A stretch of DNA of 64,000 nucleotides, taken from contig CM041084.1 in assembly GCA_023079485.1 (NCBI GenBank), positions 17,078,609-17,142,608 on the forward strand, in the 5' to 3' direction. Shown one piece after another: positions 53,001 to 63,600 of this stretch; the stretch's first letter is position 1; every line of letters starts with the position of its first letter. This DNA comes from Archilochus colubris (Eukaryota > Chordata > Aves > Apodiformes > Trochilidae). Made by a program: the position numbers and the translations under genes. The notes under the pieces were generated by a model. The model made no database searches, was not told the origin of the DNA, and saw nothing but the letters and a program-made list of their open reading frames with translations.

Positions 53001-53214
53001 GTTCTTTTACTGAGCAACAGCTTCGGTATATGAAGGTAGAGCTCAACAGGAAGGCCCAAAGGTTGCTCTGCAGTGTGACTGAGCAGCTGGGCTGGTAAGG
53101 GTTGATCAGGTCACTCCAGAGACACCGCATGCCCTTACCGAAGGGAGAGGCAGAACCAAAACCCCAACCTACACCTTTCCCAAAAGAAAGCAAGCAGAGG
53201 AACACCCCTCTTAC
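50091..53214. other. Intron 1 sequence without a gene, next to exon 1
   Basis: Unique DNA that becomes GC-richer toward exon 1. A (TA)n-like patch lies near 51156-51172. Short open frames at 51392-51679 and 52726-53325 match no domain; the frames nearest exon 1 are read-through of its antisense or intronic edge. Confidence 0.55.
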
Positions 53215-54086
53215 CTGAACTCGGGCAAGAGGTTTGGCCGTAGCCCATAGAAAGCTGCTGAGAGTGTCACTAGCCAGCCGGGTTTGTAATTCCCATTCTC
53301 GCACTCCAGGTAAGGCGACGACCACCTGATGTGGTTCTTGTCAGCAGTGAAGCTCTCCCGCCTCTTCCAGCTGTTCTCCAAAGTCTTGGGGGCCGTGTTT
53401 AAGACCTTTCTGTGCAGATGTGGCCTCCATTTGCGCTTCAAGCTGTGGAACCACTCTGTTTCTACAGAGGCATTGGCCAGGTGGTGAGCTGAGGAGGAGA
53501 GGTCCTGCAGGAGGACCTGGCTCTCATGCCTGCTGGCCTGGAGGAACACCTGGGGGGTGGAAGAGAAAGGTTCCGTGCTGAAAGTGATAGCTGCTCTGGA
53601 GATGTTAGGGTCCCCCTCCAGGAGGCTCCTGATCAAGGCGCGGTACCACTCCAGGTCCTCCTGCAAGTTCTGCTCCCGCGACTTATTGCTCTGGAGGATC
53701 ACGTTGAGGAAGTTGGTGGTGTGAGTGAGGGTGTCCAGGGCCCCGTGCAGGGAGGGGTGAGAGGTGAAGCGGGACTTGCCGGCGAGGCTGGCGAGCTCGT
53801 ACCGCCCGGAGCAGTTGGCGCGCCGCAGCTCCCGCGAGTCGCCCGTGTAGAGGAACGAGGCCACGTCCTGGGGCACCTCCTCGGCGAGCCGCTGCGCCAA
53901 GATGGTGCTCTCCGTAGAGCGGCTCCGCGGGGCTGGCGCAGACTCCCGGCTCTTGATGTGGTTGTAAACAGGCTGCCTCCCTCTAAGCGCCCGCTCCGGG
54001 CCGCGCACTGCCTGCCCTTGGCCGGCAGCAGCCCCGAGACCCCTCTGGGCCAGGAGCAAGAGGAGAAGGAACCGGAGCAAAGCCAT
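53215..54086 (-). CDS. GPR158: GPR158 coding exon 1: signal peptide and most of the extracellular Cache domain (partial gene)
   Basis: The translation from the ATG at 54086-54084 gives 290 codons plus two bases of a split codon. Residues 1 to about 20 form a signal peptide (MALLRF, six leucines, then AQRGLGAA). The rest matches my memory of the vertebrate GPR158 ectodomain almost throughout, for example TILAQRLAEEVPQDVAS (61-77), LQSNKSREQNLQEDLEWY (131-148) and RWSSPYLECENGNYKPGW (254-271). N-glycosylation sequons are at N91, N134, N161 and N205. Known role: a class C receptor at the neuronal plasma membrane whose Cache domain binds glycine and whose cytoplasmic side recruits RGS7-Gbeta5. 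The start is chosen because it directly precedes the signal peptide and has G at -3 and +4; the same frame has a stop further upstream, at 54369-54371. The exon ends at CAG followed by the donor GTAAGA (GT at 53214-53213), and reading through meets a stop at once. GPR179 is the main paralogue, but the ectodomain matches GPR158. Confidence 0.95.
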
Positions 54087-54368
54087 GTCCCCCGGCGCTC
54101 CCGGTCGGCGTAGGCACAGCGAAGTGGCTGAAGACAGGCTTCGCGCAGGCGGCCGCGGCGCAGGGGCACGAACGCGCAGGGGCGGCAGAGCGGCAGCGGG
54201 ACGGAAAAGGGTCCCCGGCGAGTCACCTGTGGCGGCGCCGCCCGCGCTCTCCACAGCGCGGGGCTCCGCGCAGCTCCACCGCCGGCGCGGAGCGGCGGGC
54301 AGCCCCTCCGGCGACGGCACCGGCTGCAGCGAGCCCGCCTGTGCCTCCTCCCGCCGCGGCCACCGCGC

Positions 54369-54479
54369 TCACTGAGCTGCTGCCCAGCGCAGCGCGCAGG
54401 AGCGGCGGCGCCCGCGCCCGGTACAGCGGCGGGTTCCCCCGCGGCGCCCCGCCGCCGCCCGCGCTCCGCCGCTCCGCAT
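54369..54479 (-). other. Upstream ORF of 36 codons in the presumed GPR158 5' leader
   Basis: An ATG at 54479-54477 on the minus strand has A at -3. It reads 36 codons to a TGA at 54371-54369, which is 282 bases before the GPR158 ATG and in the same frame. It is the only ATG I find between the GPR158 start and the TATA-like box near 54730. If transcription begins upstream of it, it could reduce translation of the main frame, with reinitiation possible over the long gap. The start of transcription is not visible, so its presence in the mRNA is inferred. Confidence 0.5.
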
Positions 54480-54728
54480 CCTTCGGACGCCGCTGCCGGA
54501 GAGGGGCGGCCCGCGGCACCGGGACTACCACTTGCTGCGGGGATCAGCGGGGCTGGGCGGGTGGGGCTGCTGCTGCCGGGGAGCCAGCGGGCGGGCGGAC
54601 GCCCGCCTCCACCACCGCTCGGGTCTCCAAGCGAGGGCCTCCTCCGTGCCCGCCTGCGGGAGGCTGCTCGCCGGGCACCTCCGCCACGGGCGGTACCCGC
54701 AACCACCCGGGCTCCCTTCCCCGCCGGC

Positions 54729-54736
54729 CCTTATAG
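54729..54736 (-). promoter_or_regulatory. TATA-like element, GPR158 direction
   Basis: On the minus strand the octamer reads CTATAAGG, set in a GC-rich context where such AT-rich words are rare. It would place transcription initiation near 54700 and give a leader of about 615 bases. CpG-island promoters often start without a TATA box, so this is only a candidate. Confidence 0.3.
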
Positions 54737-55141
54737 GTGTAGCCCAGGCAGCTGCCGCCCCAAGTGGCCGCCTCGCCTGTCAGTCAGCCGGCAGCCATTC
54801 ATGGGGCAAGGAGGACGGTGCCGTGCGGCACTGACTGGGAGCCGGTGCCACCACCGCGGAGAGGCGTGCCGTCGAGGCACCTCGCTTCACCTGCAGCCGG
54901 CTGAGCTCGGGGCGGAGGCGGGGGAGCGTCAGCCGCTCCGCTTCCCTCTCGGCCACAGGGCGGGAGTCCCGAGTGGGAACGGTCCCGCGGGGGCTCCTCC
55001 GCTCCACGCTCGGGCTGGGGCTCGCGGGGCTGCCCAGGGAGTGCTGCAGCGACACCTGCTGGCCGGGCGGGGAGCGGCGCCGCTGCGCTCTGCTCCTACG
55101 CGCTGGGGGCGATCGTGCGGGGAGCGCCCGGCGGGGGCTGC

Positions 55142-55171
55142 GGGGAGGAGGGCGGGGGGCAGGGTACGGGG
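55142..55171 (+). promoter_or_regulatory. Potential G-quadruplex in the promoter island
   Basis: Guanine runs of 4, 3, 6, 3 and 4 bases are separated by loops of 1-4 bases on the plus strand, meeting the usual G3+ N1-7 rule. It lies on the template strand, about 1.05 kb upstream of the GPR158 start codon. It may be structural or regulatory; function is inferred. Confidence 0.5.
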
Positions 55172-55186
55172 TGCCGGGTGCTGGGT

Positions 55187-55194
55187 GATAAAAA
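55187..55194 (+). promoter_or_regulatory. TATA-like element pointing away from GPR158
   Basis: The plus strand reads GATAAAAA inside the CpG island, directly after G-rich boxes. It could support a divergent transcript starting near 55220. The human locus has an annotated antisense RNA (GPR158-AS1), which makes divergent transcription plausible, but nothing in the sequence proves it. Confidence 0.2.
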
Positions 55195-55630
55195 CGCCTT
55201 TGCCTCCACACACCCCCCCGCCGGGGGGCACGGGAGAAAGCTGTCGCTCGGTGTGAAGTCGGCTGCAGCTCCATCCGCAGGGTGTGGGCTGGCGCCTGTC
55301 GGGGCGGTGTGCCCCTGGGAGGAAGGCGCTGTCTGGAGGTGGGTGGCAAGGGGGGGGCACAGGTATCGGCATCCCTCGGGAGGCGTGGGGCCAGCCGGGG
55401 GGCTCGAGAGGAAGGAAGCAGGCGTTTGGTAGAGAGCACGATGTTTGGGTAGGAATGGGTAACTTTGGCTTCTGAGGCCTCCGGGTGTACAGCCAAGATG
55501 CCCCCGTCGTCTGCAGGGGTTGCTGCGCACCTCGCATGGGCAGCCCCACCCGTGCCCCTCACCTCACGCGTGCTCCAGGTCGGCCCGGGCACGGCGTGCA
55601 TCCCGCCGGAACGGGAACCGAGCCGCTTCC

Positions 55631-57927
55631 CTCTCTACAAGTACAGCGGCTGGCTGATTTTATTTCTGTAACCATAATCTTTCCTCCTTTTTTTCCTTTG
55701 GCGTTTTGACTCCAAGATGCTAATTCCTGCTGCTGTCTTCAAAACTAAGCCCTTAATCCAGTGGCTTTCAGCGCTGACCTGCAGAGCACCTGCGTAGAGC
55801 CGAAGCAGCAGTGGCTGATCGCATAGCTTTCCTCTTGCTTTGCTGAAACTGCCCTGGGAAAAACACAAATTCATTGAGGATGTACTTAGGATTTTCCAGA
55901 TAAACCATCAGTTACAGGGCCTCCTTTATCAGTAATAGGGATCTAGCTTGGCAAATTATTTAAACATGTTTAACTGTGCATTTTGTTTGGCAGAAGTATT
56001 CACCTACTCAGTATCTTAGTGTCGGATGAGGGACTCATGACAGGAGGCTGTTAGCAAAGGGTGAATTTTAGATGAGATGGTCCCCAGCAAAATTGCTTAA
56101 CTACAGTTAATTCCATTCTGGTTTAATTTATAACTTCACTTTGTAATTCAGAAGTGCAGATGAAAAGAGTAGTAAAAAGAGGATCCCTTTAGTTATTTTT
56201 TTTCCACATGTGCATGCATGCATGCACATCCTACAAGGAGCAGATTTCAGTCATGTAGAATATGTATTCTTATTCTAAAACACCACCAAGATATTTGTAC
56301 TCCTTAAAGCATAGTCTTATTTTAGAATTTTATGAAACTATACATTAAAAAATAGTCATTTTGTTATAGGTAAGCGTAAACAGTCCATGTATTCTGGTGA
56401 TGTAATATACTTCATCTTTGCCTTTGGTCACCTTTAGTAATTATAGTATGTATGCATAAGAGAGGAAGTTATAAATACTTTTTTTTTCCTCAGTGCATTC
56501 AGTTGAAGATGCTAATCACTGCTTAAGAATAATCTGCTTGTACTGAACTTTCCCTCAAGTGAATAGCCTGTGAGATTATTTAGAAACTGCACATATTGAA
56601 CAACTCTGAAGCTGGTATTTACAGTTTAGCACAGCACAGGGAGTCTGTGCTTTCCAGGCTGCCTGAACAAATACCTAAAGATGCATCATTTGCTGTGGAT
56701 AAGGGAGAATTGGAGCTTTTGACAGGCACAGCTCCAGGACAGGGCTAAGCTAACATGGGATCAGTTACAAGGGGAGACAGCAATGGCAACATAAATAAAC
56801 AAGCATTTTTTGTAATGATGTGCCTGTACTGATTCTCTTCACTGACTTTCTTGGGTTGTTCTAAAGGAAAGGTCAGTTCCCTGATGGGAATTAGCTTCCT
56901 CAACTGTAGACTGACTTAATACCTATCTAAATTGCACTAGGCCTGCTAAATGGCCACATTCACACATTCTCAGGATAATCAAATATCCCTTTAATGTACT
57001 CGCATAGTAAGTTCCTTTTATTTCCTGATCTCCTCATAGTCCTTCCAAATATCCTTCTTCAGTAGACCCACTGCTCTTCCACCCCCTCGTTCTTTGCTCA
57101 ACCATTTGTCTTAACCCATAACTTTGCCAGGAGCAATTCACAGGCACAACTCCAGCTGTCCAACTCCTTTTCTCGGAGCTAGAAAGTTCTACTTTTCCTG
57201 TCTTATCAGTTTGCGCTGGGTTTGTGCTCCCTGCACCCCCGAGTCAGAGGGAGAGAATGAGAGGTTAGCTGGAGCCCTTCCTAATTAAGGGTGTCAAGTT
57301 TGTTGTTCAGTCTTGTACTGCTGAATCAAAGAGGGTTCAAAGAGCCTTTCTTTATGCTCGGGCTTCCTCCTGCAGTCAATTCAGACCTTCTCCCAAGCTA
57401 TTGTGTACAGCCAGGTCCAAAATGAGACACAGATCTTAAGCTGTTGCAAATGTGGATCTCCTTACAGCTTTGTGAAAACTGCTGCAGAACCCAAAGCTTT
57501 ACCATTCATTGCCTGGATCCAGGGAACTGGCAATATGGAAAGCCAGTATAACTCTTAAATTTAGGAACTCTACCAAATGTTTTCTTTACATGAGTTTACT
57601 AAGGATTAGAAGAAATGCAGGGACCTTTGATTACTGTATTTTAATATTATACTGAATTGATGACTCTGGCTTGTAATTTCTGATCATTTGAATGTGTCAG
57701 AAATCTGTTCAGCTGTGATCAGTACAATGTGAAAATGGACTGGGAGTCCCTGAGATGCACAATTACTGTGATCAAATAATGTTTATTCAGCTTCTGCCTC
57801 TGTTTTGCCAGGGGTGCTGCTTCAAGCCATCCAACAGCTACAAATCAGGAGGCATCCAGCCAGTGGCCTGCATATTTCTGAGTTGTTACAACTCTCACAG
57901 TTTCTGCATGCAAAGTACCAGTAAGTA
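55631..57927. other. Upstream flank without a gene
   Basis: Just outside the CpG island, composition returns to AT-rich. A 22-bp perfect palindrome of TGCA units sits at 56208-56229. I see no exon of a neighbouring gene. Confidence 0.55.
56208..56229. repeat. Perfect 22-bp palindrome built on (TGCA)n
   Basis: The segment starts ATGTGCATGCA and its second half is the exact reverse complement. It is an alternating purine-pyrimidine tract, the kind that can adopt cruciform or Z-DNA forms. Confidence 0.85.
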
Positions 57928-58290
57928 GAATCAAAGAATGTTAGGGGCTGGAAGGGACCTTTGGAGATCTTTCAGTCCAAGCACCCTGCCAGAGCACGTT
58001 CACCTGGAGCAGGTGGCACAGGATGGCATCCAGGCACATTTTGAATGTCTCCAGAGGCAGAGGCTCCACTGCCCCTCTGAGCAGCCTGGACCCGTGTTCT
58101 GTTACTCTTAGAGTAAAGAAGTTCCTCCTTATGTTTTGGTTGAACTTCCTGTGTTGCAGCTTGTGATTATTGTCCCTTGTCCTGTCACTGGGCACACCTG
58201 AAAAGACCCTGGTCCCATCTTCCTGATGCCTGTCCTTTAGATATTTGTAAAAGCATAAAAGGTCTCAACTCACTGTTCAGCCTATCAGGC
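57928..58290 (-). mobile_element. CR1 LINE, about 360 bp, a different subfamily from the intronic copies
   Basis: The plus strand reads AGAATCAAAGAATGTTAGGG, then GGAAGGGACCTTTGGAGATC and GTTCACCTGGAGCAGGTGGC, then TGAATGTCTCCAGAGGCAGA. The 'cacctggagcaggt..cacagga' block marks a CR1 subfamily distinct from the 'atctagtgggaggtgtccctgc' type at 29000. The minus strand retains SDRTRDNNHKLQ. It lies about 3.8 kb upstream of the GPR158 start codon. Confidence 0.92.
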
Positions 58291-59984
58291 TAGAAGTCTT
58301 CATTTGGATATTGCATGAGCTCAACCTGAGTCTAATTACAGTGTAGAAAAAATAGCAGTGTGAGATGTTAGCAGTTTTTAACAGACTACAGTAACTGTAA
58401 CCTACTTTCTCCAAATATGCCTATACAAAAAGACTTCAGTTTATCTGAACTACTTGAAATGCTAGAAGCATCAGAATACTTGCATTGCTGAAAATAAATG
58501 GAATGAAGGAAAGACTGTTGTAGCTATGAAATGTATTTAAAGACTCAGTTTATTAAATATCCCTCCCTAAAGTAGGTGATATACAAAGTATAATCACTGC
58601 TTAAACTTTGAGAATCATGCACTGTATTTTTCTTACAAAACAAAATGGTTATCAAAACCATTGCTTGTGGTATTTAAAAACACATTTAAATGAAAGTGTT
58701 TTTGAAATTAAAGTACTCTTATTTGTAACTTGATTACCTAAAGAAATACTGTTCTTGCAGTCATATTTTTTGTCTGTCTGATGAGTCACTTGTCAACAAC
58801 TTCAGATCCCATTAGTTCATTTCAGCTAAGTTTGACAGCAGTTCAAAGGTCTCAAAGTTTCTGCAAGCTTCTCTAAATGTGAATCTCTCATGTGGATCAA
58901 AGAAAATAACCCATGTTCATTTTCATGCTGAAGGAAATGCTCCAGAGTGAGTTCAGCAGTGACATAGTCTCTTTAGTCTTTCATTTGGCCACTCATTTTG
59001 GCCAAAATGCATAAATATACCCCAAAACAACTGGAGCAGCTTCCCTGCCCAATTGATGGGGAACAGTCAAGGAGATGATGGGGGGGGTGCTCAAGAAGAT
59101 GAGCAAGAGCTGGAGGCACTGGTGATGCTGGGTCCCTGTGTCATGAGGCACTAATGTACAATGCAAAGGGCAGACAGGGCCACCCACAATCCACTGGAAA
59201 CTAGACTTTGTTAGTTCTCTTGTTTCCTCATAAACGAAATAAAGCCACCACCTAGATAATTCAGAGAAGAAAAAAAAATTTAAAAAAAATTAAATATGGA
59301 AGAGCCAAAATGCAGAGTACAAAAGTTCTTCCTTTGAAGCTGGTGGGAAAAGCAGCAATAGCTTACCTGCCAATTAAGGTTCACTTGCAGTGAGGTGTTC
59401 AAACCCACTGGATATTTCTTAGAAACATTGTGACAGATGGAATCTCACAGAGGTTATCTAGTACAGCACCCCTGGAGTGTGGCAGGATTACATACACCAC
59501 AACCATCTCTGGCAGGAGTTTATCTACCTCCTCTCAGAGAACTTACAGTCAGTAGACTCCACAGCCACCCTAGTCACCGTGTTCAAAGTTTCGTCACCTT
59601 AGCACCAAATGTGGAGTGAGAAGGTTCCCTAATACACTCAAAGTCTGCTTCATTTTACTTCTTTGCTTATTCCTCATAGCATGATCACCATAACCTAGTA
59701 TTAGCTTATTACTTTTTTGTGTTTTCTTTTGGCTAAATTAATCAATTTTTTGACAGGCTATTCTTTCTGAAACTGTTCTCTTCCTGGCTGTCCATTCTGT
59801 TCGCCTGTTTCTCTTTCTCTGGGTGTCCCAGGCCAGCTCTCCTGTTGTGTGTCTTCTGCAGGCTGTAGAGAATTCTCTGTTAGTACATCTCACACTGAGG
59901 TTTGCCTCCTTTTTCACCTTCACCACGGTATTGATCACTACTCAAAGCCGTAATGCTATGTAATCCCCATAACCTTTCAAAATA
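58291..59984. other. Upstream flank without a gene
   Basis: AT-rich unique sequence with a short G run near 59081-59089. Nothing else recognised. Confidence 0.5.
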
Positions 59985-60650
59985 TATTGCTTTCTGGTTA
60001 TCCACTATCTATTTTTATTTGAGCTCTGCTTCCTCTGGGTAATACTTTGCACTTGTCTGTGTTGAATTTTACCTTACTGAATTTAGTCCATCTCTCTGAT
60101 TTTTCAAAATTATCTTTAATTCTCATTCTGTTCTGCAAAATATTTTTAACTATCTCCTTTTTTCTTGTAGTCATTTGTTAATTTTATGACCTTTAATTTC
60201 TTTATCCAGTTTATTCATCAAGCTATTTAATATAATGTAGCTGAGATCAGAACCCCTCAGGAACCTACTTGAAACATCCTCCTGGTTTGATAGTGCACAA
60301 ATGACATTTTTTGAGAATGACTTCAGAGGCAAATGCTTGCCCACTCATGACCCACCTACACAATATTTCCCTAGCTTACTGAGGAGAACCTCATGATGAG
60401 TATTTAATGAATGTCCCTGATACAGACATATAGCACATCTACTGCTTTATCACTATCCAAGAGGTCAGTTATGAGTCAAAAAAAGAAAGTTCAGCTTGTT
60501 TAATATGGAGTTCCTTGACAATCCCACACTAGCTAGTTTTCATTAATTTATTATTTTCCAGCTGATTACTAAACAGTAGTTTAATAGTCGTTTTGTTTTA
60601 TCTTTCTGGTGATATTTGCTTAATGAGGTTCTTTGTGCTCTCTCTCATCT
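59985..60650 (-). mobile_element. Probable ancient CR1/L3-like LINE relic
   Basis: On the plus strand the blocks TGCACTTGTCTGTGTTGAAT, TTCAAAATTATCTTTAATTC, CAGAACCCCTCAGGAACCTA, CCTCATGATGAGTATTTAAT and CATCTACTGCTTTATCACTA follow, in order, the reverse complement of the reverse-transcriptase region of old amniote CR1/L3 elements. It is far more diverged than the other CR1 copies, with many indels, and no frame survives. Confidence 0.6.
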
Positions 60651-63600
60651 CTTTTTCAGAAAATAGAGCATAATTTTTTTCTAGCTTTAGAACTTTCCAC
60701 CAAAACACTTCAAATGGCAAGCAGTAGTATACATTTGAAAGCTCACATCTTATCTCCAACAGAAAATGCTATTCTAGATTAGGAGAAATTTGGCTATCAG
60801 ACATATTGATGGCTTTGACTCATAATTGTTGATGAAGAACTTACATCTGATGTGCAGATGCATTTAATATGCAGATGCAGACTTTGCATTTTAAATAAAC
60901 ACTATTTTAAAACTTTGTAAAGTTACTCATAGGTGGGAAAAGTTAAGGGGATGCTGAAGGGGATGTTAAGGTTGCAAACACAGTTCATTCTGTTGGTAAT
61001 CTACAAACATAATTTGAATGCTGGGAAATACTGAGCATATTTACTGAGAGCTGTTGGTGCCTTCAGACTCTGCTGCCAGGACATAGAGTGCAATGCACTG
61101 ACACTGAGGAGAGCAAAACCACGACTCACAACACATTCCAAATGCAGTCAGACCCCTGAGGCAGTTTCTATCGATTTCTTCATTTTAACTTAAAACAAAG
61201 GTAAACCAGAAACATCCATGGCAATAAAGGCAGAGTCCAGCAGATGGGACAAATGACTAGCATAACATTTGGGCTTCCTTCATAGAGTGAATTCTGCTTC
61301 CCACAATATCCAGTATAAATGTGCGAAATAAAAACATTAAGCGGGTAACACCTGTGATGATGGTAGAAGAGGGCTCAGTGTATCCAAAAGGACATAATAG
61401 TGTTTAGGGCCCTATGTTATGACATCTAGAAGCTATCTTAAATCCTCAGCACCTGCAGCAGAATGAACAGCTGAGACCCCCAGCCATCCCTGGGAGAGCA
61501 GTACCAGGCATGGAGGAGGAGTGCTCCCCCCCCTGTAAACCTGTTTTAGCTGCAGCTTCTCATTCAGAGGGTAAAAATACTTAATGTGCTTAGCCACTTA
61601 GGTCATGTATTTGGCTACAGATTAATGGATGTCCTCTAAAGTGCAGCCAAAGTTGGTGGTATTGCTCCCCTTCAGTTTAATAGCCAATGCCTAGAACATT
61701 TCTGGGGCAAGTGAGAAATGGAGACCTTTCTGAAGAACAGTTTCAAAACCACATCTTGGAGAAGACATCCCATCAGCAGGCAGGCAGCTTGTTGGAGGCA
61801 GAATGGAGTGGGCAAGAAAGAAATAAAAGTAAATGAAGTAAGGCAAAGGGAGGAATCACTCCAAAAGTAAAGTTGTTTTAGAAAAGATAAATTACGAGCA
61901 TTATCAAAATTATATCTCAAATAGGACATATTATATTTAGTAGCTAAGATTCCTATGAACACCTTGCCTTCAATCATGAACCGTTTTATTACAATAAGCA
62001 TCCTCATCAAAACTTTGCTTTTTAACAGCTTAATATACATCCTTCAGAATTATCAGGGAAGAATAATCTGCTGGGTAAGAGGCAGGCAAGGTGGGTTTCT
62101 TTGTTCTCTCATGACAAGAATAACATTCATAGTATTTCCAAAAATATCTTAACAAAGCTAATTATTTTATCAAGCAATAAATCAGGAATGCACACTAACC
62201 TGACAAACTCCTACCTTCCTATCCTAATAAAGTCTGCACAGCAGTGTAATGCTATCTCTTGTTTTCTTTCTTGCTTTCTCTCTGCTTGATTTAGACCATT
62301 GGAAATTTTTTGAACTTTCAAAGGTTTACCCCACAATATCATGGCATGGTAACTCCTTCAGATTTAACTATATATCTCACAATTATTCCACCAATGACAT
62401 CTTTTCAAATACATTTCAAAACTAAAATAATCTTGAATTTTCTTTCAGTTACATAAAGTAGAACAAGTTGTCATCTGATATAGATTAGCATATCTTTACC
62501 AAAGCCAATGAAATTGTATTAATTTATAAGTGTTTGCCCACTCGCCTTATATACAGAAGGCAACATCCAGAATTCCTATTAAAATATTTCAAAAACCTAC
62601 ATCCTGTTACATTTTGTTCTGAGAATCTGCAGATGTCAGCTAATAAAAATAAGCTTCAAAGGGAGGAATCATTTGAATTAATTGGGATCTTAATCACAAT
62701 CTCAATGGAAGTTGTTTGGAAATGGCTGCTTTATACTGTGTTGGTAAGTGGGTATTAGCCTCTTAACAGCTCTTCTGTTTGCTGCTGAGCTGTCTGCTTG
62801 AAATAAGAAGTAAGCAGTAGAAACTACTGAGAGTGGACATTGAGGTCTGAGGCAGCTTCTATGCTGATAAAGTATTCAAAATAAACTCTCAGTTAAGATG
62901 CTGCTTTGTATTTCTCCTCTTGATAAAACCAAGATTTCCCCAAGAAAATCACATTTTGCTCTCTCTGCACCTGTTCCTTTGCCCCATGACACGTTCTGCA
63001 GTGAAGCAAGAGGTGATCTGTGGTCGATACTTTAGTTCCTATTACCACTGAATAAGAGAGAAATACCAACAATGTCAAAGACAGAAGGAGGAAAAAGAGC
63101 CAAGGAAATTTCTTTTTCTGACTTTTTTTTGTAACTTGTGAAAGGAGAGGCTCTGCTTAACTATATGTCAGCCTGACTACACTCTGAAGGACAAAGGTAT
63201 TGTGCTAGTCTTTATAGTGAAAAAATAATTATTCAGTCTCTTGTCATATGTTCAAGGCTCTGAAACACCCATATTTTTGTTTTACAAAAGCAGTATTAAT
63301 GGACAAAAGGGCACATGGCTGAATAACCCTAGGTCAAAGTCTTTGATAGTTGTACAAACCCTATAAAGCGAGGACAGCAAGAGCACAGAGCCATTTGCCA
63401 CAGCAGAGCTGGGGTGGAATCTCTGTAGGGCTTATCCAGACCTGATCAGACATCCTCTGGCACTGAAGAGGGAGACATGACATGAAGAACAGAGGCAGAC
63501 AATGGATAGAAGAAGACTGCAAATACATTTTCAGATCTCCACTGAAACTCCACTAATGTCCTTCATTTGCAGCTGTGGTGTTTGTTTCCTGATGTGGATC

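Larger units (their letters stand above)
40050..53214 (-). other. GPR158: GPR158 intron 1 (13,165 bp)
   Basis: The intron is bounded by the donor GTAAGA at 53214 and the T-rich acceptor ending CAG at 40050. It interrupts an arginine codon after its second base. It contains two 5'-truncated CR1 copies (42613-43195 and 49702-50090), a probable ancient LINE relic (48840-49100), homopolymer runs and otherwise unremarkable AT-rich sequence. I saw no further GPR158 coding match inside it. Confidence 0.9.
53500..55630. promoter_or_regulatory. GPR158: CpG island over exon 1 and the presumed GPR158 promoter
   Basis: Sequence composition changes abruptly from AT-rich to very GC- and CpG-rich, densest at about 53700-55450. 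The island contains many GGGCGG-type Sp1 boxes (for example near 54506, 54909 and 55063). It covers exon 1, the 5' leader and about 1 kb upstream, as is usual for promoters of neuronal genes. The high GC content suppresses stop codons, so several frames on both strands stay open for 100-270 codons; I regard those as compositional artefacts. Boundaries were estimated by eye. Confidence 0.85.

Noticed and set aside
54087..54320. A 78-codon N-terminal extension of GPR158 beginning at 54320
   Set aside because: The codon at 54320-54318 is GTG, not ATG, and the extension would bury the signal peptide. The ATG at 54086 directly precedes a good signal peptide.
53526..55601. Several long open frames on both strands of the CpG island (up to 273 codons), including ones antisense to exon 1
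   Set aside because: They follow from high GC content, which removes stop codons. The products are alanine-, arginine-, proline- and glycine-rich with no domains, and several minus-strand ones start at GTG rather than ATG.
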